Positions 8,654 to 18,287 of a stretch of DNA of 64,000 nt are shown in pieces. The notes under the pieces are model-generated. The model worked only from the letters and a program-made list of their open reading frames with translations, made no database searches and was not told the origin of the DNA. The stretch is from Rhizobium mayense. Lineage in GTDB: Bacteria; Pseudomonadota; Alphaproteobacteria; Rhizobiales; Rhizobiaceae. A program made the position numbers and the translations under genes. How positions within the stretch are numbered: the stretch's first letter is position 1; each line of letters starts with the position of its first letter. The DNA is taken from NCBI RefSeq assembly GCF_030272705.1, contig NZ_JARFYM010000037.1, positions 1-64,000 on the forward strand, read 5' to 3'.

Positions 8654-8935
8654 ATGGCTCAGATCGGTACCTTGACCCGCGACGAAACGGGCGCCTACAA
8701 CGGCACCATCAAAACCCTCAGCTTCATGTCAAGGCCAGCATCAAACCGGCGGCCGGGACAACGAGCTCCGCAGACTTCGAGGACACCGCGATCGGTGTCG
8801 AGTTCGGCGCGGAGCGCTCGTGAGACGAGAGCCGAGTATCTCTCGCTCAGGATGCAGGCCTCTTCTTCACGGCGCCGGACAACACCTTTCCCGTTCAAGG
8901 TAACGAGGGCGAGCACGGGTACGGTGTTATTGACA
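8654..8935 (+). pseudogene. Frameshifted DUF736 gene
   Basis: The start MAQIGTLTRDETGAYNGTIKTLSF is the N-terminus of DUF736 proteins, small (about 100 residue) proteins common on rhizobial plasmids. The reading then shifts frame: VKASIKPAAG and DFEDTAIGVEFGAE are found in the +1 frame, and ETRAEYLSLRM returns in the original frame. At least two indels are needed to restore the family sequence, so the gene is broken. A good AGGAG site precedes the ATG. Confidence 0.75.
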
Positions 8936-9261
8936 CAGTCGACGACCAAGACATCTCGCCTACCCCACTCCGCAGCCGCTGGGTCGCAGTCCTGCTGTCG
9001 GGCATTGGTCAGGCAGCCGTACCGACGCCTTCATCGCCGGCCTTCCGACTGCGGCGCGCATGCTTGAGCATGTCACGCCGACCGCCGTCGACATCGATGT
9101 CGTCTCACGCTCGCCGGCCCAGGATCTTCGGCCCTTGTGTCTTGGATTGGTTGTGATCGCTTGATGGATTCGCTCGCTCATCTTGTTGATTGAAATGCTG
9201 CAAATAAACACTTAGCTTCTACTTCGCGCCCCGAGTATCTCTGTTTGCGGAGGTGGCTTGA
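8936..9261. other. Gap after the DUF736 pseudogene
   Basis: One frame reads GRTDAFIAGLPTAARML-like sequence (about 9000-9120), which looks like coding remnant rather than random sequence, but I do not recognise the family. No start codon or ribosome-binding site supports it. Nothing else is evident. Confidence 0.3.
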
Positions 9262-9489
9262 GTGATCTCCAGGTACGTTCATGAGAGGGACATACCCTTG
9301 GATTCCCAAGCGCTTGGCACCTGCCAACGCGCATTTGATGCCATTCTTGCTGAACTTAGTATAAGTCGTGAACACGAACGAGCCGAAAACATTGCCGCCT
9401 TTGTGATCAAATTGTACCAGCAGGGTATTCATGATGAGGAAAAACTCTTTCAGCTGGGCATAGCGGCGAGCTGTAACTTGAAATCCTGA
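9262..9489 (+). CDS. Small conserved-looking rhizobial hypothetical protein
   Basis: The 75-residue frame starts with GTG, with a strong GGAGG site eight bases upstream. The segment RAFDAILAELSISREHERAENIAAFVIKLYQQGI followed by DEEKLFQL resembles small soluble helical proteins often annotated as hypothetical in rhizobia. The opposite strand carries a 145-residue frame over the same bases, but that one has no usable site. Function is unknown. Confidence 0.55.
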   Translation: MISRYVHERDIPLDSQALGTCQRAFDAILAELSISREHERAENIAAFVIKLYQQGIHDEEKLFQLGIAASCNLKS

Positions 9490-9702
9490 ACAGGAGTACA
9501 ACTCTGCTTTGTCGCGCGAGAGTTCCATCAAGTACGAAATCCGCTGTCGCGCCGACCTGCGTGTCGCAACCACCGTTGCCGAATCTGCAGTCAATTTCCT
9601 GGTCGCCAAGAGCATTGGGAAGAAGCGACAGATGCGCTGGTCTCAGTACGGTGGGTACATCTTTCTAATTCAATCGACGATGCGCAAGGCCAATTGATTG
9701 CA

Positions 9703-11157
9703 TTAGTTCCCTGTCTTCTTGGCAGCGACCTTGACGACCTTGGCCGGCGTTGCGGCGACAGTCGGCTTTTCCGCGGGAACAAAACCGGCGCCGATTGCGA
9801 CGTTCAGAGAGATATAGTCCAGAGCGCTTTGTTGGATAGCCGTAGCCAGGCTTTCCTGCGCATCAGAAACCGAGCGCTGTGCATCGAGAACATCGAGCAG
9901 CGAGGAGGCGCCGTCCTTGTAGCTTGCCGTCGAAAGTTCGAGGGCTTCCTGGTAGGACTTCACCTGCGCGCGGAGTGCAGCGACCGTCTGGGCATCGCGG
10001 CTGACGGCCGACAGGGCATTTTCGACCTGTTCGACACCGGACAGCACGGTCTGTTTCCAGACGATATACTGTTCGCGGCTCGACGATTCCGCGCTCTTCA
10101 CATTAGCCCGCAGCGTGCCGCCGTCGAAGATCGGCAGCGACAGCGACGGACCGAAAGACCAGGACGTCAGGCTGCCATGAACGGACGGCGTGTGGATGTA
10201 GGACGGCGAGATCGCACCACTGAGCGAGATCGTGGGGAAGAGTTGGGCTTCCGCCACGCCGATCTGGGCGGTCGCTGCGGCAAGGTTACGCTCGGCGACA
10301 CGAATGTCGGGTCGGTTGCGGATGAGGTCAGCCGGGACGCCAGTGTCGACGCGGCCCCGGAATACCGGCTGGGGACCACCGCTGTGCAACTGGGCGATAA
10401 TGGTCGCCGACGGCACGTCGAGCAAGGTTGCAATATGATGCAGCGCACGACGGTAACTGATTTCGAGACCCGGAATTTCCGAAAGCGTCGAGTTAACGAG
10501 GCCTTCGGCCTGGACCACGTCGAGGCGGGACACGGCGCCGGCATCGAACTGGAATTTGGTGAGTTCAAACGTTTCCCGGCGAGACTTCAGGTTATCCTGC
10601 GCGATTGCGACGCGGGCCTGATAGTAGCGGACGTTGACGTAGCTGTTAGCCAGATCCTGCAGATAGGTCAGGCGAGCGACGTCGACACCGGAGTAAGCCG
10701 CATCCAGCGATGCATTGGCGCTTTCCTTGGCACGGCGGTATTGACCCCAGAGGTCAAGCAGCCACGAAGCCGTGGCATTGCCGCCGATGGTGTTTTCCGT
10801 TTCCCTCTTGGTGCGCTGGCTGCCCTTTTCGCCGTTGGTCTTATGACCGCCTGACACCAGAAGGCTCGGCAATCCGCCGGCGCCGGCGGTGATGACTTCA
10901 GCCTGTGCTTGATTGATGCGTTCCAGCGCCTGCTGGATGCTAAGGTTTTCTGCAAGTCCTTGCTCAGCCAAGGCGTTCAGCTTCCTATCGCCGAAAGCGG
11001 TCCACCATTGCGAACCGGAGACGTCGCCGTTGACCTTCGTACCGCCATCCGAGAATTTGGCCGCGAGCGGCATTTCCGGTGGCTTATGATCGGGGCCGCT
11101 GACGCAACCTGCCAGAAGAAGAAGCAAGGCGGGGGCGGCAGTACGAATGGATATCAT
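9703..11157 (-). CDS. NodT-family outer-membrane efflux lipoprotein
   Basis: The 484-residue protein is a TolC/OprM-like outer-membrane factor of the NodT family. A lipoprotein signal (LLLLLAGC) ends at the lipobox Cys. The two outer-membrane-efflux repeats follow, with RNRPDIRVAERNLAAATAQIGVAEAQLFPTI-type signatures (about residues 280-315) and a second repeat ending LDVLDAQRSVSDAQESLA. Such proteins form the outer exit duct of RND or MFS pumps. No pump gene is adjacent. The RND pump and adaptor at 38088-42331 lack an outer-membrane gene, so they are possible partners. Confidence 0.9.
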   Translation of the reverse strand: MISIRTAAPALLLLLAGCVSGPDHKPPEMPLAAKFSDGGTKVNGDVSGSQWWTAFGDRKLNALAEQGLAENLSIQQALERINQAQAEVITAGAGGLPSLLVSGGHKTNGEKGSQRTKRETENTIGGNATASWLLDLWGQYRRAKESANASLDAAYSGVDVARLTYLQDLANSYVNVRYYQARVAIAQDNLKSRRETFELTKFQFDAGAVSRLDVVQAEGLVNSTLSEIPGLEISYRRALHHIATLLDVPSATIIAQLHSGGPQPVFRGRVDTGVPADLIRNRPDIRVAERNLAAATAQIGVAEAQLFPTISLSGAISPSYIHTPSVHGSLTSWSFGPSLSLPIFDGGTLRANVKSAESSSREQYIVWKQTVLSGVEQVENALSAVSRDAQTVAALRAQVKSYQEALELSTASYKDGASSLLDVLDAQRSVSDAQESLATAIQQSALDYISLNVAIGAGFVPAEKPTVAATPAKVVKVAAKKTGN

Positions 11158-12471
11158 CAGATTATTTCACAATTCAATTTACATGATCACTGTCTTGCGG
11201 GGGGGGGCGACGTGACCTCTTGCGCGGCGGCGTTTCTGTGATCTCTTCCGATATTTAGTCATCCCGATGAGCTGGTAGGCCGTTGGGTTTTAGACTCTAG
11301 GGGGAGGCGGTATATTGTAAGAAGACATCGACGAGCGGAGATGCTCGACAGACCAGGCTACGATCGACGGGACCGCGCCCATGAGAGACTCGCGCTACGC
11401 TTAACCACGACAGCACGCGCATGAATCTTCTTCAACTTGCATATGTCTCGAAAGTACTCAGCTCCAGGCGAGCGGCGGCGAGAACGCTGGCGCGTTGTTC
11501 GAATGTGCTCAACTGACTTTGGTAGGTGCTGGCTCGGGATCGTCGACCGATAACGAATTGCCAACACCGAATCCCACCGCATCTGCACGCATGCGACGAC
11601 CCCAGCTCTTGCATCTTCATCTTTCTTCTACGCTTCCTAATGGCATTCGACTGATTGGAAAAATTGATTCTTTGGATCACGCCTATTTGCGCCATGGATC
11701 ACGGCGCGGGTTTTCGTGGGTTTGGGCTCATGTTTGAAATTCACCTCCATATTGAAACTCGACGTTCTCTGACGAGCCAATGTTGACACTCTTCGTCGAT
11801 CCATGGTGATTTTGCCAAGCGCTCCAAATCGCGCTAATACTTGAAAAATCATCGAAATAGCTTGTGTAGAAGGCAAGAGGCCAGGGCGAAGCTGTAACAA
11901 GGAAAGCTGCTGCTGTCGCGCGGCGGGTCGGGTCGTAGGGCTTCCTGCGTCTATGGATAGTGGAACAGCCGTTTCACGGGACGGAAGGTTCTCACCTTCA
12001 CCGACGATGTCATCACAGATCCGGATCTGCATATAAAACTTCTTCGTCGGAGTGTATGTCGCAAGTCGTAAAGCAAGGGGCGTGCCAGAAGGCGCGCCCA
12101 TTCGTTTTCAATGAATTAGCAAGTTCTTGGTGCCATCCGGTGAAACAGTGGCGCCACCTTTGTCGGGTTCGCTGCAAATAAGTGGGGAGGAAATCATTCG
12201 CCTCATGGCGTGGCAGATTGGAGGTGGAAGCCGCCGGCCCCGGCGAAAGAGCAGAAAGTCAATGATGCTTCAGGTATGCGCCGGCGGGCGTGCTTTCTTG
12301 CCGTGGGTGGAAAGGACGGCAATCATCGCATCTGCCAAATGACAAAGCGCCCTCCCCAGCTCCGTAACCTTATAGCTTTCTCCTTCGGCAGCTCGAATGG
12401 CATGGCGTTCAAGTTCGACCTGCCGGAGAACGTTGCAAACGAGGAAACCCAGGAGTTTGTGGTCGGTACCA
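11158..12471. other. Long non-coding stretch with a dispersed repeat
   Basis: No gene is convincing. The segment has a run of nine G at 11199-11207, and at 11637-11742 a repeat whose second copy is at 45369-45473. A leftward frame at 12270-12506 (78 residues, containing ELERHAIRAAEGESYKVTELGRAL-like sequence) could be a small gene downstream of the DUF6074 gene, but it lacks a clear start. Confidence 0.4.
11637..11742 (+). repeat. Dispersed ~105-bp repeat, copy A
   Basis: This segment is about 80% identical by eye to 45369-45473 in the same orientation. Both include the conserved cores GATTGGAAAAATTGATT, TTTGGATCA and GCCATGGAT, and both end in TTGAAATTC. Each copy lies in a gene-poor gap beside decayed sequence. 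No long shared reading frame is kept, so it is more likely a non-coding or IS-end-derived repeat than a gene. Confidence 0.65.
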
Positions 12472-12720
12472 TCAACCGCCGACGCTGGTTTCCCGACCGG
12501 CGGCAATTTCGAGCTCTATCTGGACTGCCTTGAGGAACAGGCCTGCCTGGGCGCGGATATCTTCGTCTTCGGCCCCAGCAATCCTCATCGCAGCAACGAA
12601 GTGGATCATTTCCGATCGCCAGAACCTGTTCGCCTCTTCGCCATGAAGAGCCTGCAAGAGGGCCGAGCAGCGTTTCACTTCTGCCAGCCGCCGATCAGCT
12701 GGAAACAGTATCGTTTTCAT
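12472..12720 (-). CDS. DUF6074-like small rhizobial protein
   Basis: The 82-residue protein (MKTILFPADRRLAEVKRC, then HGEEANRFWRSEM and AGLFLKAVQIELE) resembles the DUF6074 family, small proteins with a conserved phage- or plasmid-associated distribution in rhizobia. A strong site (GGAGGTTAA) sits just before the ATG at 12720. Its function is unknown. A small upstream frame (12695-12895) overlaps its start, suggesting a two-gene unit. Confidence 0.6.
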   Translation of the reverse strand: MKTILFPADRRLAEVKRCSALLQALHGEEANRFWRSEMIHFVAAMRIAGAEDEDIRAQAGLFLKAVQIELEIAAGRETSVGG

Positions 12721-12895
12721 TTAACCTCCAACCAGCGAATCTCAACTGGTGGGCGGTAGGGTCGCCGGAAGATGTTTCCAAAAGCTGAATGGACGCCTCC
12801 TCTAGGATGATCAAGGCGATAGATGCGATGTGAACGTCTGTTGCGGCTAGCGTTTCCTCCTTAACTGCCTGGCCGACGTCAGTTTTAGCCGACAA
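12695..12895 (-). CDS. Small hypothetical protein upstream of the DUF6074-like gene
   Basis: The 66-residue frame is hydrophilic and helical (VKEETLAATDVHIASIALIILEEASIQLLE). It overlaps the start of the next gene by 26 bases, which is compatible with translational coupling. The only available start is TTG and no clear ribosome-binding site is visible, so it may not be translated. I do not recognise a family. Confidence 0.3.
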   Translation of the reverse strand: MSAKTDVGQAVKEETLAATDVHIASIALIILEEASIQLLETSSGDPTAHQLRFAGWRLNENDTVSS

Positions 12896-13406
12896 ACATT
12901 CGCGAACTGCGGGTCAATATTTGGTCGTCTGCCACATCTGGGTTCGAAGGCTTTGAATTGTGCCGAAACGTACTGGCGGCGATTCAGCCGCAACCTCTCC
13001 ATCAGATTTCTCGGGCTCCGTTAACCCAGCGGCCGTGTACGGGCGAAGGGATTCTATCGACGAGATCGTGGACTGCGCATGCCATCTGTCAGGTCGCCAC
13101 GGTTCCACTTATTTTGAGAATCTCGTCGCACCGAATCTCAGATTTTCTGCCAAACGAGATCCAAACAGTTCTGTCATGGCGACCGGGTACCAGTAGCTGA
13201 CATTTTCTGGCAGCATAGGTCGCCAACAGCACACGCTCTGACGTCGACATGCACCTTATCCGGCGACCTCACGCATCAGTCAGGACTTGCTGGAGATGGA
13301 ACCTTTTTGAACCGCATCGCGAACAAAGGCACCGCGATGTTGGAACTGTCACGGAAACTTCCACGTCGCTTTTGCAAGATGTAAGTTTCTTCAACGCCCC
13401 AGGGAT
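12896..13406. other. Gap without recognised features
   Basis: Two overlapping rightward frames (12958-13200) have no family signature and no ribosome-binding site. No hairpin terminator or promoter stands out. Confidence 0.4.
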
Positions 13407-14669
13407 CTAACCGGCATTCACCCATTTATCTGCGGACGAATATGTGAGATGGACATCGGCCAGCTTTTCCTGGATCGTCTCGTCGAAATTGGAATCGACA
13501 AAAACCACGTTACCTAACAGGTCCTGAGCCGCCGTCATAAGCTTATCGCGGTCCGCCCCTTGGCCGATGAGCCTTTCCGTAATCGTCCACTCGGGCACAT
13601 CGTTGGCCGCATCGAGAGCAAGCAGAGCTGATGCGCAGGTCTTTGCGAAATTCCTCGCCTGCGGCGCCCGAAGGCGGTTTTGTGCGTCAGCTAGCCGTAA
13701 CAGATAAGATTGTCGCACGGCCTTCGGATCGAATAAGCCCAATCCCGGCAAATCCAGGCTGGCCTGCTCAACAGGAGGGAGTGCCAATGCCTTGAACTCT
13801 TCGGCAAGTTCCTGGCCGAGGCGCGTTGCTCCATCCATCGTCAACACCAGCTTGCTTGCGGCAAGGGGGGTGGCCTGACGCAAGTTGACGAGCGCATCGA
13901 ACAATTGCCGCCTGACCGTATCTGACATCTGGGCAACATCGAAGGCGGCCACGGATATGGCGTCTTGACGACAGGATCTGATAACCGCACTCGATAAAGG
14001 ATCGCGACCCTCTATGCCGTCTAACAGCATCAAGACGGGTTCGAAGGGCGCAGCCGGCTTGTCCAGCCAAGATCCGAACTTTTCGACGAGCCAATCGACG
14101 AAATCAGGCTCCTTGGTCTCATTCCGGCTGCGCCCTTCTTCAGACCGAAGACGGCTTTCCAACCGCCCAAGTTCAAGCGCATGTTCAACAACATGCTCCG
14201 ACTGTTGGGCCTCTAGAGCCTTGAGATCCTTGCGACATCCCTTTAATCCTTCCTTTGCTTCAATCAGAAGATCCTCGAACTCCTCACTGTCTGCGACGGC
14301 TTTCTCCAGGTCTTCGATTGTCTCTTTCATCTGATTCAAAGGCCGAAAGACATCGTCTCGCGGTAACGGATCGGCAGCACCGATCAGCTGGCGGCGAAAC
14401 GCAGCAACCTCCTTCAGGAGGAGCTGATAGCCTTCTTCGGTTACTCTGTAATAGTTCGGGGGCTTGCCTTTTCCTGAAGCATCCCGCGATGTTGATCCCA
14501 CACTCTCAGTGAATGAGGATCGGTCAGGTTTTAGAAAGTCACGGGCGGTTTCGTGCGGAACGCTTGCCGCGAGAGCAAGATCCTTGGCCGTGAACCCGTC
14601 GGATCTGCCCGCACTCAAACGGAGCAAGGCGCCCATCAGCTTTCGGCTGGCGTCTCTATCTCTCTTCAT
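13407..14669 (-). CDS. HTH and coiled-coil protein of an unrecognised three-gene operon
   Basis: The 420-residue soluble protein starts with an 80-residue winged-helix-like region (KLMGALLRLSAGRSDGFTAKDLALAASVPHETARDFL, then NYYRVTEEGYQLL). A predicted coiled coil spans about residues 105-170 (DDVFRPLNQMKETIEDLEKAV, then EFEDLLIEAKEGLKGCRKDLKALEAQ). The C-terminal 240 residues include FEPVLMLLDGIEG and repeated helices that I cannot place. A GGAGG site lies 13 bases before the ATG. It is the last gene after the membrane and HExxxH genes, 77 bases downstream. It may be a DNA-binding sensor or regulator of that unit; no function is assigned. Confidence 0.7.
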   Translation of the reverse strand: MKRDRDASRKLMGALLRLSAGRSDGFTAKDLALAASVPHETARDFLKPDRSSFTESVGSTSRDASGKGKPPNYYRVTEEGYQLLLKEVAAFRRQLIGAADPLPRDDVFRPLNQMKETIEDLEKAVADSEEFEDLLIEAKEGLKGCRKDLKALEAQQSEHVVEHALELGRLESRLRSEEGRSRNETKEPDFVDWLVEKFGSWLDKPAAPFEPVLMLLDGIEGRDPLSSAVIRSCRQDAISVAAFDVAQMSDTVRRQLFDALVNLRQATPLAASKLVLTMDGATRLGQELAEEFKALALPPVEQASLDLPGLGLFDPKAVRQSYLLRLADAQNRLRAPQARNFAKTCASALLALDAANDVPEWTITERLIGQGADRDKLMTAAQDLLGNVVFVDSNFDETIQEKLADVHLTYSSADKWVNAG

Positions 14670-14746
14670 TGGCGTATCATTGCAGCCTCCTGTTGACCAA
14701 CACTAATATCGGGGATACAACCCCAAAAGTCAAGGAGTGTTTACAG

Positions 14747-15877
14747 CTATGCCAGCGTTTTCTCGAGCTTGGCGAGATCGCCATCAACCAAGAAAGACAG
14801 ACATGCCTGTGCGGCAGCGACCGCGTCTTCGTGCCGGATCTTGCTCAATAGATTCTGCTGTAACCGGGTGGCGAGCAGCTTTAGCCGTCGCCATTCGGCC
14901 TCCGGATGGGTGTTTACCATCCAGGTGAACGTCCGGCACAAGGTGTCGGCCTCCTCGAACGAGGCAGCCATTCCCGTCTGAGCAAGGATCGCTGCCAGAT
15001 CGCGAAATGCCTCACGCGCGCCGCGTCGGCGGGTGCGATCGGACCGCAACAGGAACGGCTGATCGCCAAAGCGATGCTCGTGGAACGCCCGGAGCTGCCC
15101 CTTACCACGTTCGCCCTTGAGAGGAACCCAGTCGCTCCGGCCCTCGTCAATCCACAGCTCGGCGATGTCGAAGGCCAAGGTATCCATCCATCCCTCTGAC
15201 CAATGGCATTGCGCCGGCGCGTTGGGCGTCGGACGCCTGCTTCGATAGCCCTGGAAAGCGTGGCAAATGAGTTCGTGGTGCAGGGTATAAATCAGGTCAA
15301 CCACATCTGTTGCAGAAAGCTGGCCTTCCAGGAGAACGAGGTTGACGATGCGGATCACCTTGTTCGAATCCGTGGATCCCGTGACCTTGAATGGCGCAAA
15401 TTGTTGGCCGAGCGGCGTCAACGTGGTCGCGTAGACGATGGCCGGCTCGTCGCCGAAAGCAGCCCCGCCCATGCTGAAGGTTTCGCGTATGCGCGCCTCC
15501 ACAAGGCCGGCAATCTCCAGGACGCCGCTGCCGCAGGCGACGCTGCACACGCCGTTACGGCATGCCGGCCCATCCCCATTGCCCTGGACCAGGCTCACCG
15601 CCAAGCCGCCTAGCGTTCTCTGGAGCAACTGCAACGAGTTGTGCTGAAACCCGATCCCGACCACATCCCCGAGCGCGTCCTTGCAGCGGCCGGCAATATC
15701 GCCATTGTCCTTTACCGTCCGCTTTGCACTGACAGCATGGGCGTGCAGTTTCGCGAACACATCCTCATGCGCCTGGAACGTCGCATCGTCCTCGACGTCG
15801 CACGCGTCAGGATCGGCAAATCGCGCCGCGGCGATCCAGAGTGCGGTCGCCGTTTTGAGACCGGGATCGAGCGGCAT
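14747..15877 (-). CDS. HExxxH metallopeptidase-like protein
   Basis: The 376-residue protein has DLIYTLHHELICHAFQGY at about residues 194-211. The H-E-L-I-C-H string is a HExxxH motif, the spacing known from dipeptidyl-peptidase III (M49) zinc sites rather than the commoner HExxH. Downstream acidic residues in HWSEGWMDTLAFDIAELW (E228, E240) could supply the third zinc ligand. I infer a metallopeptidase fold from this alone; no known family was recognised. I chose the ATG at 15877, four bases after the stop of the membrane protein gene. The close spacing argues for one operon and a shared job. Confidence 0.7.
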   Translation of the reverse strand: MPLDPGLKTATALWIAAARFADPDACDVEDDATFQAHEDVFAKLHAHAVSAKRTVKDNGDIAGRCKDALGDVVGIGFQHNSLQLLQRTLGGLAVSLVQGNGDGPACRNGVCSVACGSGVLEIAGLVEARIRETFSMGGAAFGDEPAIVYATTLTPLGQQFAPFKVTGSTDSNKVIRIVNLVLLEGQLSATDVVDLIYTLHHELICHAFQGYRSRRPTPNAPAQCHWSEGWMDTLAFDIAELWIDEGRSDWVPLKGERGKGQLRAFHEHRFGDQPFLLRSDRTRRRGAREAFRDLAAILAQTGMAASFEEADTLCRTFTWMVNTHPEAEWRRLKLLATRLQQNLLSKIRHEDAVAAAQACLSFLVDGDLAKLEKTLA

Positions 15878-15881
15878 TGCC

Positions 15882-16301
15882 TTACTCGTCTCCGGTTTTC
15901 GGCTCGCCGAGCACATTGCTGCCGACAGGGCTCACTATGTGACGCATTCTGGTCTCCCAGAATCTGCGAATCGCCGCGACAAGGGCTTCAGCGGCGGCCT
16001 TGCCGAGAACACCTCCCGCTTCCTTGCCGGCCGCCACAAGGAAGGCGGTACCGACGGAGATCAGAATGCCGCTGATGAGGACGCCCGCCGGTCCACTCGT
16101 GGCGACGACTGGGGGAGTCGATGAATCCAGGACCCCGGCATCGACCGAAAGGATGCCCGCAACTTCCGCCTTGACGCTTTCGTCGCGCAACATCTCCTGC
16201 CAAACTTCCAGAATTTTAGCGTTGACCTGATCTTCGTCGACCGCTCCCGCATTGCTGACTTCAACGACTTGTGACGATTCGTTTTCACCTGTCATGTGCA
16301 T
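15882..16301 (-). CDS. Small membrane protein, first gene of the three-gene operon
   Basis: The 139-residue protein has an acidic N-terminus (VDEDQVNAKILEVWQEMLRDESVKAEVAGIL) and one or two Gly/Ala-rich membrane segments (GVLISGILISVGTAFLVAAG and GVLGKAAAEALVAAI). A basic turn (RRFWETRMRHI) follows. The start at 16301 has AAAGG just upstream; an ATG six bases later is an alternative. A longer frame to 16547 has no support. It could be a membrane effector or anchor for the following metallopeptidase-like protein, but that is inference. Confidence 0.6.
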   Translation of the reverse strand: MHMTGENESSQVVEVSNAGAVDEDQVNAKILEVWQEMLRDESVKAEVAGILSVDAGVLDSSTPPVVATSGPAGVLISGILISVGTAFLVAAGKEAGGVLGKAAAEALVAAIRRFWETRMRHIVSPVGSNVLGEPKTGDE

Positions 16302-16671
16302 TCGCCTTTCGATCTTCCTGAAATAAACAATGAGAAGTATTGCCGTGCAACTTATCCGATATTGATTGTCTGATGCAAGACAAAGCTTGCGCCACAATTG
16401 CGGTGAAGACCTCGATCGGCCTTTTGCACGGCAAGCCCCGGCGGGGTAGAAACGCCTCGCCGAACCACGAGGTAGAGAGGTACTTTTGCAGTCTCCTAGT
16501 TGAATACCGTTGGACAACAACTCCCTATTTTGCTTCTCTGCTTTCAACTAGGGGACAGACATGCGTAGTCGCTCACGCTCTTGGCTATATTGCCGACCGC
16601 TTCGTGCGGATCGATCGCCAATTCGCCGCCCGTCCCCATTCCCGCAGCGGTTGTCTTGAATTCCATCAAAT
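16302..16671. other. Divergent gap upstream of the three-gene operon
   Basis: This gap should contain the promoter of the leftward operon starting at 16301. No clear -35/-10 pair or palindrome was identified. Part of it may encode the missing 5' end of the rightward gene at 16672. Confidence 0.35.
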
Positions 16672-17235
16672 GTGAGATGGGACAGTACTTCGCTGATGAG
16701 CGCGCGCGATAGTGCGCGAATACGCTTTCTCGAAAGCGCGAACCCGTTTGTAGTCACCCTGACGCTCAAGGTCGTGGATACCTCGGCCGGCAAGGCGGAC
16801 GCCGGATTGGGTCCATTCATTCTGCCCTACGGCTCGGCCTCGGGCGGATTCGGGGTTTCGGGGTCAAAGGCCGTGACGGCGACTATGGAAGACACTATCC
16901 TCCTCGACCCTTACGCTGCTGACACGAGCATTTGCTCAGCCGCTCGCCAGCAGGCTGGTATTCATGAAGCCCCCGGCCTTGGCATACGCGATCAGTTAAA
17001 TGAGTTTGCAGGCCAGCTTCTAGCCACGAGTGCCGGACATCCCATGATGTTGTTCGATAAATTTGCAATGACCAAGGAGTTTGCGGTCACGCGGTCTGTC
17101 CAAGCCAATGGTGCGATCGGCTTCCACGCCACGCCCCTGAACCTGACAGCCGAGGTGTCGCAGACCCCTGAGGACGTCCAGACGATCAAGGTCACAGCGG
17201 CAACGAACAAGCCGAAGGGGCTCAAGGAGCCATAA
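16672..17235 (+). CDS. Hypothetical protein, probably 5'-truncated or with a misplaced start
   Basis: The 187-residue frame from about residue 20 (LESANPFVVTLTLKVVDTSAG, then GGFGVSGSKAVTATMEDTILL) looks like a beta-rich secreted protein of the kind seen in rhizobia. The first 18 residues (MRWDSTSLMSARDSARIR) look non-native and no good ribosome-binding site is present, so the true start may be lost. It is followed one base later by a small exported protein, so the two form a unit. Function is unknown. Confidence 0.5.
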   Translation: MRWDSTSLMSARDSARIRFLESANPFVVTLTLKVVDTSAGKADAGLGPFILPYGSASGGFGVSGSKAVTATMEDTILLDPYAADTSICSAARQQAGIHEAPGLGIRDQLNEFAGQLLATSAGHPMMLFDKFAMTKEFAVTRSVQANGAIGFHATPLNLTAEVSQTPEDVQTIKVTAATNKPKGLKEP

Positions 17236-17236
17236 G

Positions 17237-17497
17237 ATGAGGAAGAGCGCGATGAAACCGATGTTTGTAATGGCTTTAGCATCGACGATCACTGGAACGG
17301 CAAGCGCGCAATCCCAACCCGAGCTCTACCTCGATCGTTCAAAGGTCGACGTGACCGTCTGCGCTCCGGAGAACCCGAACTGCGAGTGCAACCCGAAGAA
17401 GAACGCTTGCTGGTTTAAGCTTCCCGAAAAGCAGTGGCTTTATTTTGAGAGAAGCTCGATGAAAATTATCTCGAAAGCCCAATACGAGGCGCGGTGA
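17237..17497 (+). CDS. Small secreted Cys-containing protein
   Basis: The 86-residue protein has a Sec signal (MKPMFVMALASTITGTASAQ) and a mature part with four Cys (VCAPENPNCECNPKKNACWF). A GGAG site lies at the end of the preceding gene, one base from whose stop it starts. No family was recognised. The pairing with the upstream beta-rich protein suggests both act in the periplasm or outside the cell. Confidence 0.6.
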   Translation: MRKSAMKPMFVMALASTITGTASAQSQPELYLDRSKVDVTVCAPENPNCECNPKKNACWFKLPEKQWLYFERSSMKIISKAQYEAR

Positions 17498-18287
17498 ACA
17501 CGGCCTCGAACGCTCCACATCGTCTTGGATGGCTATGGCCTGAACTGCGGAGGCGCCAGGACGTCACGCGTCGTCGCCCTCGACCCCGGCGACGGCATCG
17601 TGGGAACAAGCAGATACAAGCATGAATGTGTCCCACATAGATCTCGACCTGCTTCTCGATGTTGTATCACCCTTTGATCGCTACATTAGCCACGCGCTCA
17701 ATCGACGATCCGCGCATGGCCGGAAAACAGCTCCGATCCTTCCTCACGGAGCGATGTGGGCTCACGACATGACAACGGATCCCCCGGCAAATTTTTCGTC
17801 CACCCGATGAAGTCTTCCCGATCCTCGCTTCTTTATGGGAAATTGGCGCCTTACCTTTGCTCTTCATAGGATCTGAACCAATGACCCCGTCGTTATAAAG
17901 CCTCCTCTCTGGCTCCCTTGTCGAGAAAGATTAGCCGAGAGCCGTCTATTCGCTCTCCGGACGCGTTACGGTCATTCTCCCCGAGAAATTCGAGGAAAGC
18001 TGCGGATGGATAACCGCATGTCCGGCAAAGAAAGCCAACCTCTCCTTAAGGGCGTGGATCGGCTTGCCATATTCTCGAAATCGGGAACGACAGCTTCCGC
18101 TTCAAAGCCAACTCGGCCGCCGCAGCACAAAGAGAGGAGAAAAAGCCGATCCCTTGACCAATCTCTGATCTGACAACGATACTTGGAGGTGACTCGCCGC
18201 CTCGGTGGAAAAACCGGCTCAGCTCTGCGCGGAAACTAACCAGGAAGCTGCCATAAACCTTGCTTCGGTCTCGTATAGACAGATTTC
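17498..18287. other. Gene-poor stretch with an IS21 remnant
   Basis: The only recognisable item is a fragment resembling the C-terminus of an IstB ATPase (18068-18157). Remaining frames are short and unlike known families. Confidence 0.4.
18068..18157 (+). pseudogene. IstB (IS21-family helper ATPase) C-terminal fragment
   Basis: The frame reads HILEIGNDSFRFKANSAAAA followed by QREEKKPIP and a stop. This resembles the end of IstB ATPases of rhizobial IS21-type elements. No upstream ATPase motifs are left in frame, so it is a relic of an insertion sequence. The match is short and from memory. Confidence 0.4.

Noticed and set aside
9178..9615. 145-residue leftward frame
   Set aside because: It covers the smaller rightward gene that has a strong GGAGG site and a conserved-looking sequence; the leftward frame has neither.
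9694..10854. 386-residue rightward frame
   Set aside because: Antisense to the NodT-family gene; no motif and Arg/Gly-rich composition.
11199..11207. Run of nine G as a phase-variation tract
   Set aside because: It lies outside any gene between NodT and the gap, so slippage would not switch a reading frame.
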